A stretch of 64,000 nt of DNA from Progne subis subis (GCA_022316685.1 JAKJHU010000030.1:9796360-9860359), one strand, 5' to 3'. Numbered from the stretch's first letter, positions 24,542 through 42,064 are shown. Notes: generated by a model from the sequence alone, not told the origin. Numbers and translations are program-made.

Positions 24542-24727
24542 CTCCTGAAGTCTTCACTATATCTGAAGTTTGGTAGCTCACTAATACATTATCGCCCTTA
24601 TTAACAGGGTTTTGAACTTGCAAGACCACAGGCAGAAGCTTTACAGGCTTCCTTGGTCTGTCTTGAGCTGCTTGGAGTTTTGTGCTTGTTTCAGATTTGT
24701 TTTGCTTTGTTTCTAAACCTGCTTTAG
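24542..24727 (-). other. Candidate cryptic or cassette exon, open frame with splice sites
   Basis: A 186-bp stretch is bounded by AAATTTTACAG and GTATGTTTTC on the minus strand. It is open for 61 codons in phase 1-1 and lies in a 99-codon open frame. The product is hydrophilic (KLQAAQDRPRKPVKLLPVV, then NKGDNVLVSYQTSD) with no cysteine and no known domain. It sits between exons 10 and 11, whose shared junction is phase 0, so simple inclusion would break the frame. Joining exon 9 to this segment to exon 12 would keep it. It may equally be chance or an old repeat. Confidence 0.25.
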
Positions 24728-27700
24728 CTGTAAAATTTAAATTTCTTGTGATCAGGTAACTATGACAAGGCTTTATGCCTTTCTTTATCTTTGTCTGGTA
24801 CAACCACAGATTTATATCCATAGCAGAAGAAAAAAAGCATCTAGTATGTGCAGAAGGAGCTATTTCCCACTAACATGATGCAGTACAGAGAAATATAGGC
24901 CTGGTGCTGGGATGACAGCAAAGCCCTTGAGAAATGCAGACAACAGGATGTTGTGAAGAAGACTACAGTGCGACTATGATAAAGATGTAAGTCTTAGCAC
25001 TGGAGATCCTGTTGCTATGAACAATCTCCCCTAAAGACATACGGGCCTGGACAGAACCAGGTTTCAGTGGTAAAAAAGAATAACTATCTAACATAGGTGA
25101 AATGTACCTTATAGTATAGATTGAAATCTAATGTGCATAATAAGGAGCTATGATGTGAGTGGTGTAGAGGTGTGTTAGAAACATTACAAATAACCCCACG
25201 TGAAACACAAAGGACAGAGACTAAAAAAAGAAAAAGAAATCACATTTGTGTCAATGAAGCCCTCCAGATTGTGACACTAACACACTGACACCAGAGACCT
25301 CAAGACAATGAGAATTAGGGAAATACATGGTGTATGATATGGCCTAAATTACAATGTTCATTCATGCAGTGGTGGTGCCAACTGTGCTAATGGAGACAGC
25401 TATATGGTGGTAGTAGAGCAATTCTCTTGGAACTTCATCCTAAAATTCAATCAACACTGAAATTTTTATAAGCATTAAAATCACAGAAGGAGATTATTTA
25501 CAAGGCTGCTCAACACCTGCGGATCAAGTTTCTTATAGAATTTCATAAGATAGAACCCAAGAGCTAGCAGAGAGCTACTCCTTCTGCATTGTGCCTATTT
25601 TCCTTTATAAATTAAGACTGCTCTTTAACTCAATATAAGGGAAGATAGCTGAATTTCTACAAAACATGCTGAAAAAATATGACAAGTAATAAATCTTATA
25701 TATATGACTGACTGGTCTAAGCAGTTCTAACCTGTTCCTTCAGTTCAGTAGTACCTTGTGTTACAATAGCTTATGGTGAAATAAGCACATTTCTATGTTT
25801 CTAGCAATACAGCTGAAGAAGTATTTCAAATCCCACTTTCTTTCAAAGGACTGTTTTATTTTCCAGATTACAGATGAAGTCAGTACTCACTAAGTTCTAA
25901 AGTTATTTTGTCTCCATTGTAACACACTGCTAAAACAGAGTTGTCAAATAAAAATGGCTCAGATGAAAGGTAAACATCCTAGAAGTATGTAATCATAACA
26001 ATTAAAGCCGATGATGGCTTCCATGTCATGACAGATATCCAAGTAGCACTAAACTGGTGTTTTGATGTTATTTGAACACATAAGAAACTGATCTGCTTCT
26101 GCCTGAAGGATCCAATAGTGAACAATTAAGTCCATGCAAAATTCTGCTGCTTCTTCTTCTACAAAGCTCTTATTTAATAGTTGAAACATCATTCAAGTGT
26201 GTCGTGGTGATATTTGTTAGTGTAGGTTCCAGGAGGTCAGGCTTAGATACACGTTTCAGTCAAGCCTAGTCAACACGAGAATTATCTTGTGTTTAACTGA
26301 ACTTTCAGTGCAAGCAATGAGATAGGAAAACAGATAATCAAGAGTAGGGGAAGAAACAGGTACAAAACTATGGCGCTGTTGAAGCTCATAACTTGACATC
26401 AATATTGTGAAATCAGTCAGTGATTTTTGTCAGATAAAAGAGAAGGTAGTGCCAATTGATGAAAAGTACTTAAAACAGGATCCCACCTATGAAGTCTTGA
26501 ATTCTAAGTGTAAGGCTACAACTTGTTGTTTTGTTTGTTTTTTGGGGTTTTTTTGGGTTTTTTTTTTGGTTTCGTTTTTTTTTGGTTTTTTTTTTTTTGA
26601 GACAGAGAAATAAATTTAAACCTTGATAATTAAGTAAATTAAGTTACCCTATTAATACTAGTTTAAATATGAAGTATTTAAGAGAGTTAAAACAAAACCC
26701 CAAACAAAACAAAAACCCTCATATCTGCATTTTGGAGCAATTTAGAATTATTATTTATCTTCCTGCTAGGGAGAGAAGTAAAGATCACTATTATCCCATT
26801 CACAAAGGAAGTTAATTATAGCATAATATACATTAATTTACAATATTTTTGTGGTTTTAAAGGACTCATAACATTATACAATATATGATAATGCAGTATT
26901 TCTTTCTGGGATCTACAGACAATAACTTGTCTATAACCAATCATTTTCACAATCATTTCCACCCAACGAAGAGCTAAGCTCAGCTTCATCTGTATGACTG
27001 ATACTTCTACCCTGTTATGTATTAACTAAGCAATCATAGTTAGAGTAACCACAAGTTGCCTTTTTAGTTACATAAAATCAAATTCATTGTGTGAACATGA
27101 GAATAAGTTGCTGGCTGGGTAAGGAGACTACAGTACACAAGTCTTAAACACTGGGCACTAACCTTGTAATTTTTTTTTGTTGTTGTTGTTTGTTTTGTTT
27201 TTTATTTTTTAAGAATTTATAGGGTTATAAACTCTGCCAGCACTTATGCTTATTTTACAAATGATTTATCAATTGACATTTTGCTTGATATTTTTACAGC
27301 TCCATGCTAGTTGTGAGTGATACTTTATTCACAACAATTACAACACAAATGAGAGACTGAATTAACTTCTTCAATGAAAATTCATTAATATGTAAGAGAG
27401 ACTGTGACAATAAAATTATAGAAAATGGTTAATAAATTATTTATTTAATATATAGTTGAATAAAGAGTTGTCCTCTAGCATAATATTGTATTAATACCAA
27501 ACAAAGCTAGCCTAAGGTCTGCCGCTGCTTATCTTATCTTGGCACAAAGCAGCACTTTCAGTCCCTAGAGAAAACTTAGACAATTTCATTATCACTTGCA
27601 TATGATTGTGATCTAACATAATCTGAAAACACAAATATTGCTAAAACCCAAGCCTGAGTAGTACTGCAAAAAGGCCACCAAAAGGATAAATCAAAGAAAT

Positions 27701-28159
27701 TTTTGGCCATGAAACTTTGAAAAGTCTTTAGCTACAATTTGTTTTTAAAAACTAATTTCATTTTGTAAATTTGTTCAAATTTCACTCAGCCCTTTCTTGC
27801 ATTTGCAGCAAACTGCAGTTGTTACTCTCCTGCTATTAGATAGAGATCTCATGCAGCTCTGGTGTTGCTAGGTAGTCTTCTGTTCATTCCTCTTCATGTG
27901 CCTGGAGCTTTCAGCCCTGACACCAAACAAAGATGTCACATGATAGATTAGGCTCTCTCTTTGTTCACAAGATTCCTAGCAAATTATAAGGTACATTTTT
28001 GCATCTCTAAACCATTCACTCACGAAAACATCTCAATGATGTCAGTGTTTTGTGTGAATCAGAAAATCAGCAGTTCAAATTAATTTTCAGTTTCACAATT
28101 CTTTTTCCAACAAAAACATATGCAAGCACCATTTGCCACAACACAGCCTTGTATGAAAT

Positions 28160-28745
28160 GTGGCCAACAGTCCCCTGGGAGGCATCAGGTGGAGCATTGA
28201 AAACAGGTCAAGGGAGGCGCTTTTTCCTCTCTGCTAGCCTCAGTAAGTCATAAGTGAGTGCTGGGCTCTAGTGCTGGGCTCACCAGGGCAACTGAGACAA
28301 GGACAATACCATACTGAGTCCAGTGATGGGTCACAAAATTGGTTAAGGGACTATAGCATCTGAAATACAAGGAGTAGCTGAAAGACCTGGGGTTATCCAG
28401 CCTGTAAAAACAAAACAAAACAAAACAAAACCTTGGGGCAGGACAGACAACAGAAGCAGATTTTTCTTCAGTGGTGCCCAGAGACAAAACGAGGAGAAAT
28501 AGGTATAAATAAGAACATAGGAAATTCTCTATAAAACTAAGAAAGAAGTGTTCATTTTCACTGTATGGGTGATCAACTTGGAGCAGGATGCCAAGAGGCA
28601 CTGCTGAGTCTCCATCCTGCAAATATTCAAAACCACCTGGAGACAGCCCTCATAAATCTGTTCTAGCTGACCCTGTTTTGAGAAGAGGGAGTGGACTAGA
28701 ATTTCTCCTACAGGTCTGTGACTCTAATTCATTTGTGGTTCCAAA
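28160..28745 (+). mobile_element. CR1 LINE, 3' part without the terminus
   Basis: The plus strand shows the CR1 order around GGAGCATTGAAAACAGGTCA, GGGCTCTAGTGCTGGGCTCACCAGG, a GTGGTGCCCAGAGACAA block and an AACTTGGAGCAGGATGCCAA block. A small (AAAAC)n expansion at about 28408-28432 interrupts it. It is old, diverged and antisense to the gene. The 124-codon minus frame across it is a shadow. Confidence 0.8.
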
Positions 28746-29123
28746 CAGATTTTCTCTCGGGAAGAAAAAAAGTCCTTTTTTTTAGAGTATACCTACACTA
28801 GCATTTTGGCACACAATATACACCTTTTTGAGGAGAAAAAGCCTATTTAATAAATTGTAGGGAGCACTTATATATTGGTGGGAAATACTGAAAGTCTTCA
28901 AGGTGAAATCAAGTGGAATCTGATCACAAGTTTTGCATGTAGTGCATTGCTAAGAGGGACACAGAGTTAGTGTAATCCAACAGCTAGAAATAAGGAAATA
29001 CAGCAACACAGTAGCAAACAACTCTTACGGAATCAGTCTTTGAACCTCTAATGAGGTGTTTCTAGACTTTGAGGTAGCATAAAATATTTAAATATGCAAT
29101 TAATAAGAAAAAGTATATTCTAC

Positions 29124-29197
29124 CTGATAGCCAAATGTGTTATTTTGTGACCCATGCCTTGGGACTCCTGGATTTTCACATGCTGTGCGAGTAGGTT
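29124..29197 (-). CDS. CSMD3: CSMD3 coding exon 10 of 18: first half of a split sushi domain
   Basis: This is a 74-bp exon, phase 1 in and phase 0 out. It reads PTRTACENPGVPRHGSQ and ends NTFGYQ exactly at a codon border before GTAGAA. It carries only the first cysteine of a CCP module. The other three cysteines and the WSG are in exon 11, 8.1 kb away. All other sushi modules here are single phase 1-1 exons, so this is the only module that cannot be skipped one exon at a time without losing frame. The NNT sequon lies near the end. Confidence 0.92.
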
Positions 29198-29700
<503 letters not shown>

Positions 29701-30205
29701 TTAGCTTAACTAAGTGAAGAAATTATTCCAGATTTTGTATTTATTTTATTAAACACAGATAAAATATGGAAATATTTAATAGGAGATCAGAGAAACTTGA
29801 TATATAATATTTAGTCTGCCAGATTGTAGTAGTTCTGATAGTTGTTCAAAATCACTACCTAGTGTGCTTGGTCAAGTACCTGAGACTTAATAAATCAAGT
29901 TGGCAACTTACTTTATTAAAGTTCAAATATCCACAATTCACCCATACCCAAACCCCATCAATCTGCAAATCTTTAGAGAACAATCAAAGAGTGTACCAAA
30001 CTTCCATGTCAATCTTCCCTCCTCTCCTGCTTCCTTGCCACCTACACAGTGCCAAACATTTTTGTATGATTACAGGATTTAGCAAACAGATTTTAGGCAT
30101 CATAAAGTCCTGCTTCCTCATCCTTCACTGAATGGTACAATTTGGTATGTATGGAAGTGTAAAACTTCAAAGTTAGAACAGCTAACAATCAAGAAACAGC
30201 AAAGA

Positions 30206-30300
30206 AAAAAACAAAACAAAACAAAAACAAAACAAAAAAAAACCAAACAAACAAAAAACCCCAACAAAACAAAACAAAACAAAAAAACCCTCCACCAAAC
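30206..30300. repeat. (CAAAA)n tract
   Basis: A/C-rich low-complexity stretch. The Phe/Cys-rich minus frame across it is spurious. Confidence 0.85.
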
Positions 30301-31599
30301 CATATAAAGAAACTTCCATAGCAATCAAAAAGTCAGATACTAATAAACTGTATTAGACAGGATAAATGTCACTCATAAAAATCTGTTCTTAAATGGATAT
30401 TTTTACCATATTCCCATTACCTAAAGATTCCTTGTGTCTGTAGCGTGCTATAAGTGAGTAAATGCACTGCTAGAAAATTTACCATCCTTCTGCAGTATGA
30501 AGCACTGAATATTGTCAGAAGTAGGATTTTGAATAATTGCCCCAGGGAATTAAATCAGCTATGGCAAACCCTGTGTCATCAGACTATATTATTCCTTGAC
30601 ACACTATGAATTCCAGTATTGTGTGGTCTAATTTAATATCAGACAGAAAACAGTGTAAAAATAATAATAAACCCAACCCTAACCTGTACAAATTCAGTAA
30701 TGTTTCTAAATAGACATGCTGTACAGACAATGGAATTTTGTCCTCCATCTTTCTCATCTAAAACATAATTTAAATTACATCTATCAAACAGCAGTCTTCA
30801 AAATGCATTTGTAATGTTTCTGTCTTTGTCATCCATGTTTTGAGCTTTCCAAAGGACCTGCTCTCATGAAATGTTCCTGCTCTCTGCTTCTTTCTACAGA
30901 CACTGACTCTTTGGGAACTCCATGCACACCCACACTGGTGAAGAAAAAGTGCTTAATCTGTAACATACCAGAATTGTATGCAATTTCATCACTTTAGGTG
31001 GCAGGGGACTGTGTGCAGAATTATGGGCCAAATTTTGAAAAGATCTATGGACTGGGGAGAGTGCCACGAAGTGCACACACTATGTACTTCATTTGTGAAT
31101 GACAGATTATGGTTGTTATGCTTCCACTGGAAACTTCCATGACTTAATTTGAGAATACATGAAACACTTACAAATTTTTAACACAGGGACTTGAAATTGT
31201 CTCCTAACAGTTCTTTGCACCAACAAAGTAACAATTCTGAAGAGAAAACAATTCTCACATTCAAAAATGAGGTTTCGGTAAATTTATTCAATTTTTCTAA
31301 AACTAAGTAAACTCCACCACTTAGTTGTCAGTCAAGCTGACCTAGTCATTGGATATGTACTGAGTACCTTCCTCTTATATCAGTACGTGTGGAAATCAGG
31401 CATCATGGTAAAACACAGCAGTTTCTCTCTGATACAAGAACAGGTGACTACAGAACAAACTAAAGTTGCAGTGAACTGGAATTTTTAAGAGTGTTTCACT
31501 CTCAATGGAAATGTTTTCCTAAGGACTCTGACAGCCTTTAACAGAGCAGGACCACAGAGTTCTAGCACTGAGTCTGTGAGGCTAGTTTCATTCTTATAA

Positions 31600-32838
31600 G
31601 AAATTTAACTAATTAACAGCACATTTTTTGTCAATGTCTGACAGCAGCAGTGAGCACACCTGTCCAAGATATGCCCAGGTAGAGGAGATGTTCAACCCAG
31701 TGAATGATCTTCTTGAGGAGGCATTTGGGCTGAGGACCATCAGACAAGGGGATTGACTTGGGGCATCATATTCTACCATCCCTGAGATGAATATGCCAGC
31801 CAACCGTGACATAAGAAACAAAGTACCCTTACCCTCTCACCACCAGGGAGAAGGAGGGGATCTAAGAGAGGAGGGGAAATGGAAGAAGGTTATTACTTGC
31901 AAGGACAGACAAATCCTTTCCCGGCCTGCCTCATAGTCTCAGGTGCCCTAGTACGAGTACGAGGCCCTGGAACTTCAGAGGCAGATGAAGGTCTTTATGG
32001 AACTGGAGGGCAAAATAATGTACCCCCAGCTTCATGACCTCCTCTGTCAAATAAGAATAATGGTGGTTTTCATAGGTGAATCCCTCTGAGGGAACCTGAG
32101 GACCCAATATGCCAACTGGACTACTCTTACTCAGAGAAGCCTGCTGCCTCTCTGGAGCCTGGGACATTACTAGAAAACTCTGTAGTCTGATACAACCCTG
32201 TGATTATTATCTGCTGATCTTTATGTCCACAGCAATGAGGTACCAAAGAGAAGTCTAAGGGTAACCAAAAGAGATTTCAGGTCTCAGCACAATTGTTTGA
32301 AGGATCAGGAGGACATCTAGTGTTTTCTTTGATCCTTTCAGCATCAGGGAAGAATTCTGAATGGAACAGGCAGACCCAACTGATCAACAGATGGCTCTGA
32401 GCATGGTGTCATCAGAGGAACTTTGGGGGTTTTGATCATATATATAACACCAGAACAACTGCTACTCAATGGCAGTCAGAAGACTAGTCTCTTCTCAGAA
32501 GAGAAAAATTATTCTTGTGCAGGAGTTAGAAGATCTGACCAGTAGAGTTTTAAACTACGCTGGAAGACAGAAAGGGACAAAACCAGGTTCACCTGTGATA
32601 AGAAATGGGAAGGCATGCCAGAGTTCAAGTACTAGTGAGATCCTTCAGTCATGAGGGCCTAGAAGCCTTGACTCCGCCCATGATATATGACATCTTTGGC
32701 ACAAGCAAAAGCTGGTGGGATCAGTCCTCTGGTGTGGAGGGTATGGAGGGTTACGCACTCTTCAGGAAGGATAGGTAGGGCAAGTGAAGTGGGGGATGAG
32801 GCAGGGGAGAGGGGTGCCAGAGCTTGCTGTTTGTTATG
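31600..32838 (+). mobile_element. CR1 LINE, ORF1 remnant and start of ORF2 (5' segment, interrupted by LTR)
   Basis: Broken plus-strand frames resemble CR1 ORF1: CPRYAQVEEMFNP, then EPEDPICQLDYS, then NRQTQLINRWL with AWCHQRNFGGFDH. This order is that of the ORF1 C-terminal esterase-like region. It is followed by FGTSKSWWDQS and MEGYALFRKDR, the start of the ORF2 endonuclease. It stops at the TSD of the solo LTR at 32839 and resumes at 33315. Stops and frameshifts make it a fossil. The 5' end is approximate. Confidence 0.75.
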
Positions 32839-33314
32839 TGTCCTGGTTTGGGAATGGTACTGCCCAATTCAGGACCCCCCCACTGAGATTCCCCAGAAGC
32901 ACCCTGCTGCTCTCTTTCACTCCACTCGGTTTTCCCCTCCTCCTTCCCGATGTTTCAGGCTGGGGTTGAGAATTACAGGCACAAAAGGCAGAGATCACAG
33001 GTTGAGATAAAAATTATTTACCAGCAGCAGCAATGAGATAAGAAAACAAACAGTAATAGCAACAATATTAATTACAATAGTGAGCAAAAGAAAGGGTGAT
33101 TTACTTGCAAAGTGTTTATTACAGAGCCCAACCTGATCTGACCACAATCATATTTTTTTTCTGACTGGAAGGAACAGCCTTTCTCTTCAGAAGCCAGACC
33201 TTTCCCCTACCCCTGGCAGTGATGTGACGCATTATAGAATAACACCTGGGACTTAGCCCTGCCCCCTCCCAGCTGCTGCAAAAAATTAATCCTGTCCTGG
33301 CCAAAACTAGGACA
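32839..33314 (-). mobile_element. Solo LTR nested in a CR1 (TSD TTATG)
   Basis: The 476-bp block begins TGTCCTGGTTTGGG and ends CCAAAACTAGGACA. TTATG occurs exactly on both sides (32834-32838 and 33315-33319). On the minus strand a TTCTATAAT TATA-like box (33231-33239) precedes an AATAAA (33115-33120), so U3-R-U5 order favours the minus strand. A 5-bp TSD points to an ERVL-like source. CR1 sequence continues in register on both flanks, so this is a clean insertion into an older repeat. Confidence 0.85.
33115..33120 (-). promoter_or_regulatory. LTR polyadenylation signal AATAAA
   Basis: The minus strand reads CTCTGTAATAAACACTTTGC inside the 32839-33314 LTR. It is downstream of the TATA-like box at 33231-33239 and supports minus orientation. 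Confidence 0.5.
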
Positions 33315-34427
33315 TTATGGCATGTTAAAAGCCTTTGGTAAGGATTAAGGGACACACAAACAAAGTAGATATTTTCAGGGGTGTCTACTATAGAACACAC
33401 AGTCAGGATGTTGACAGTGGTAAATTATTCTTTAATAAATTAAGAGAGACCTCTAAAAAAACTTCTGTTGTATTTTTGAGGGACTTGAGCTTGCCAGATG
33501 CTAACTGTGAATACCACAGCGCTGGTACGAACAGGTCCAGAAGTTTCCTAAAATACCTGGACTCAAAGGTATACTAAGCAGGATTGCAATGACACTAAAC
33601 TGGGAGAATCTGTTGACTCACTTGAAGGCATCTGTGCCCTGTGAAAAGACCCAGACAGATCAGAGGACTGGGCAATCACCAGCAATGTGAAATTTAACAA
33701 GAGCACTGCACCTGGGATGGGACAACACTGGATCTACATCCAGGATGGGAAAACACTGCTGGAGAGCAGCACTGCAGGAAGGGACCTGGTTGATGGCAAA
33801 TTGAACATGAGTCAGGAGTGCCCTGGCAGCCAGGAGGGCCAGCTCTGTTCTGGGGGACATCAGGCACAGCATGACCAGCTGGGCAAGGGAAGGGATTGTC
33901 CTGCTCTGCTCTGCTCTGCACTGGGGTGGCCTCACTTTGAATGTTGTGTGCAGCTTAGGGTGGCACAATATAAGGATATAAAGGTATTAGAGAATATGCA
34001 AAAGAGGGAAACAAAAACAGTGAAGGGCCTTAAGAGGAAGCCACACAAGGAGTGTCTGAGGTCACTTGATTTGTTCAGCCTAGAGGAGAAGAGACTGTGG
34101 CAAGACCTCATGTGGTGTTCAGCTTCTTCATGAGGCAAAGCAAAATGACAGGCACTGATTTCTTCTGTGTGGTAACCAGTGACAGGACCCAAGGGAATTA
34201 TATGAAGATGTGTTAGCGAGGTTTAGATTGTATATCATGAAAAGGTTTTTCACCCAGAGGGTGGTTGGGCACTGGAAATCACCACAGGGAAATGGTCACA
34301 GCACCAGGCCTGACAATGCTCCCGGGTACATGGATGCAACTCTTTGGGTTGTTCTGTGCTGGAACAGCAGTTGGACTTCGATGATCTTTATGGGTCTCTT
34401 GTAATTCATTATATTCTATGATTCTAA
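33315..34427 (+). mobile_element. CR1 LINE, ORF2 continuation and 3' end (after LTR insertion)
   Basis: Just after the LTR the frame at 33335-33577 reads IKGHTNKVDIFRGVYYR, matching the CR1 endonuclease domain. It continues VVFLRDLSLPD (degenerate DFN motif). The copy then jumps to the RT/3' region around TGACACTAAACTGGGAG and ends in ATTCTATGATTCTAAG. The middle of ORF2 is deleted. Together with 31600-32838 this is one antisense CR1 copy. Confidence 0.8.
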
Positions 34428-36191
34428 GTCATATCTGCAGTTAGGAATTTTCTGGCATGTGTATATTCTTGCCATCTATTGCCAAGATTATCAAATCAGC
34501 AGCCCTGTACTGAAATTACTGCATGAGTAATTAAGCAAACAAATTTACTGGCTCATAGATGACAAATACTCAACCAAGGACATGGTCATATTCCATTCTG
34601 AATAATTATTCTATGTCATAACTATACCTTGTGTATCTTCAGCCACAAGTTCTTTGGAACCAAGCTAGGAACTAAATTTCTGATGTCAAGAACTGCTTAA
34701 AGATTGCTTATTGAGAATGACTTTCACCAGCTCCCCCTCATTTCTGCCAGATGGCAACTAGCTTAAGCTTTTTGACAAGCACTGGCTGCCAATTCTTTTC
34801 TCTTGCAAGTCAATGGGTAACCAATGCAAATCAACAATATTCAGTTAATGTAATCTGCATTAAATAGCCTTTAATTCCTGGGCAGATGCATTCTGTCCTA
34901 AATATACCTTTTAAAAAGCTTAAAGGTAGAGCCCACTTTTTCAGAGTATACTGCAGTACTGAGTATTCCAGCTTTAAAAATCTTAATTAGTTGTGATACC
35001 CAAAAATGAATGAAGGACACCATTTTTCAATCACGAACAAATAATAAAAATAACTTTTCATAGTCCCCGAGATTCACAGTATAGTGGACTCTAGAAGAGT
35101 TCTGTGTAGAGAATTTAAGCAACAAATAGGGGTCTTGTTCTTTTTCTTCCAGAAAAAATGCCTTTCATCATGTTCCACTTCTGGCGCACAGAGTTTCAGC
35201 AGCAGTCAGAAACTGTTGTTGATGATATGAGAATATAATTGGAAAAAAAAGGAAAAAGAAAAGATGATCTATATGATATGCTTTCATAGTACTGGGATAT
35301 AGCCAAAATAGAGAAAAATATTGACAGAGAGAGATGAAAAATGAAAAAAAAAAAAAAAAAAAAAAGAGTAAAATAACAGAAAAGTACATTTTGCAAAATT
35401 TAGCAAGCTACCTTTCAAGCAAGCTACCTTTCAAGCACAGCTACTTGGCAAGTTCAAATTAAATTTCAGAGACTGTAAAGCCATGAATAAGATATTATCC
35501 TCTTCCATTTAGACTTCTTTTTGAAGACCATTAGAGTGGTATAATTATTCCACAAATAACCACAAAACCTCCTTTTCCAGTGCAATCAATTGAATATCTC
35601 TCAGAAGAATCACAGACACTTTAAAAATATTATATAATGAATGGGATTGAATATTGTTATGAAATTTGTAGCAATATGAAAATCCATCAATGATATTTAT
35701 AAGTTTCAATTTACTTAAATTTAATGCATAAAATACATAGGCTTAATTTACTGCAGGGTGAAAAAAAGATAACCTGTCACAGAATTACCCAGGACCTAAT
35801 CAACATTACAGCCAGAAAGATTATTTGTGACATCACAGGAAATTTAAGATGAGTAATGAGGAAATAAAAGAGATTATAATGAAAGTTACTCTACCACATA
35901 TGTAGCTGTATCTGAAAACAAGACTGCAGCTTTTAATCTTGGATTGTCTTGGATTATGTTGTACACATTGTCTGTAATATTTTTTGTATCTGTTTCCAAG
36001 GACTCCTATATGCTCACATAGGGTTTACAGATATCCCCATGACCTTCTCAATCTACTACTAACATTAAAATTTTGGAAGATTTTAGAAATTTTTAGAATT
36101 GTAATTGTCCCAGGTTTGAAATTAATTGAGCCACTGGGGAAGGGAGAGATGAAAAAAAAAGGTGAAAACTTTAAAAAGGAAAAAAACATTA

Positions 36192-40109
<3,918 letters not shown>

Positions 40110-40289
40110 CTTTGCATGTTGGGATTACTCCACTCCATGTGCCATTGCTAGTACAAGTGCGAATTATGGAACTATTTGCTTCCATTGTATAGCCAGGTTG
40201 GCACATATAAGTAACATTTTGTCCAACAACATAATCATCACCATATCTCATGCCATTGGCTGGGACTCCTGGATCTCCACAACTGATAA
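40110..40289 (-). CDS. CSMD3: CSMD3 coding exon 7 of 18: sushi domain
   Basis: This is a 180-bp, phase 1-1 exon. It begins [12 protein letters not shown] and ends VIPTCK plus one base before GTAAAA. CCP cysteines SCG, YMC, RTC and PTC occur with TWSG. It is rich in N-glycosylation sequons: NVT, NSS and NGT. The acceptor CTATTTAATTGCAG is good. The intron just upstream carries a 45-base A run on the plus strand (40359-40403), about 70 bases from this acceptor. Confidence 0.93.
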
Positions 40290-40358
40290 CTGCAATTAAA
40301 TAGTTGAGGAACATATTTTAAAATCTAACTAACTATAGATTTAGCTCTATGTGACAGG

Positions 40359-40406
<48 letters not shown>

Positions 40407-40415
40407 AGAGAGAGA
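40359..40415. repeat. A45 homopolymer followed by (GA)n
   Basis: Forty-five A then six GA units, about 70 bases upstream of exon 7 in transcript direction. In the transcript it reads as (UC)n and a U run. Confidence 0.95.
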
Positions 40416-41136
40416 CAAAACTAGGCATCAAATGGGGAAAAAAGTACAAGGAAAAAGTATGATAAACCTTTTCTCCACTAAGAGAAAATAAAGATAGGCC
40501 ATCCTAATTAGCTGCCAAACATATGTGAAGGTATAAAAGTTATATTTGGAGAACATAAATACTTTCATTCAACAGCAGTAGTAAAGGACTGTACAACTTA
40601 GACAAAATTTCAAGATTACAAAATGGAAAAAAAAAAAAAAAAAGTCAAGAAATAATCCATATGCTACTACCACCCTTTTATATGCTAAAATTTTCTGCAA
40701 GGAAACAAAATCTGGAAAATTCTGTTAGTCTGAAAGGAAAAAAATCTGGAAAATTTGAAATATGTGCCTGTAAAGCCTCCCACTTTATAAATGCTCACAT
40801 AGTTGCTATGTACATAAACAGGTAAGAGTATTCAGGTGAACCCCAAACATGAGCTATGGCTTACATAAAAAATAGGTCTTTAGTACTTTAATGTGTAGGA
40901 CTGGTTGTAAAACCTTTAATGATTTCTCATGTCAGGAGATAATTTAATTTCCTAATGAAATATAATACTCATAAGGACTTAATATAAAGTTTTATATCAG
41001 TGTAATCTGAGAATAATGTTAAAAGAGGAAAGTTTTCCTCAGATCAGGTTAACTGGATCTATGAATTTCTGGAACAGTTTTTAGAGTAGAGGAATCTAGA
41101 GAACACTAGTGGCAATGCTAAAAAGTGGTTGCTTTC

Positions 41137-41156
41137 GGGGGCGGGGGGGGGGGGGG
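41137..41156. repeat. G-rich run
   Basis: Nineteen G with one C on the plus strand, so C-rich in the CSMD3 transcript. Confidence 0.9.
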
Positions 41157-42064
41157 AAAAATGAGGAAAAATTTAGTTCATACAAAATATAGAATCCCAG
41201 GTGTTTCATGGTTTATTTTACAATAAATTTGAAAATCACCCTACAGCATTGCTGTTTTTTCTGAAAAAGTGTGAGAGGCAGTTTCCTGGACGGAGTACAC
41301 ATCCTGGCCACTTCTAACTCAATGCCAAAGCATGGCTAATGTGAATGTCACCCTTTCTGGATCCAGATCTAGAAAACCACAAAAATCCGTGACTACATAT
41401 TTGTGGTGTCACTCCCTTGACCTAGTAACTCAGGACCTGAGAATTCAAGATATATATATATATGACACCTCCCCTGCAGTTTACCATGTTCTGAGTGAGC
41501 AGATACTAATTACACAGCATGTATCAAATCTTAAAGTGTCCCATGCAATCACTGTACGGATACAGAAGAGAATAGAAAACGTACCACAGGGTTATCTGGG
41601 TTGGTGTAAAGGTAGCAAATGTACTGATAAAGAAAACAGGTAGGTAATGTACTAATAAAGAAAACTGGAGATCAGCCTATTTTAGTTTACCTAGTAACAA
41701 AGTAATTTCAAATTATTTAAAAGTTAAAAAGACATAGATTTTTCTCAGTCACTTTTCAAATAACACAGAACTGGGAAAGACATAACTGTTTCTCTTATTT
41801 TCACAAGTAGCTTCAAATACTCTGAAACTTTCTTTATTTGAAGAAGTTTTCTTTATTTATTTCTTTGTTCCATTTAGTATCCTTAATATGTAAATTTTAC
41901 TAAAATAATCCACAATATTTTTACAGAGATACTATTTTTTTTTTTTTTCTGAATTAAAAGATAAAGCTAATGCCTTTATCCTTTTCCTCTAATCTTTGTT
42001 TCATTTCAGTTAGATGACCTTCACTCAAGGCACTATTTTAGGCAAAACCATTTAAAATTGTTGC

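Noticed and set aside
28248..28622. 124-codon minus-strand frame
   Set aside because: Antisense of a CR1 fragment and an AAAAC repeat, with low-complexity residues.
33660..34133. Open frames of 102 (minus) and 148 (plus) codons
   Set aside because: Both are within the 3' region of a CR1 copy. The plus frame is CR1 remnant and the minus frame its shadow.
41332..41643. 103-codon plus-strand frame with a Met start
   Set aside because: No domain, no promoter or poly(A) context, no splice partner, and composition like its intron. Chance length in 64 kb of DNA.
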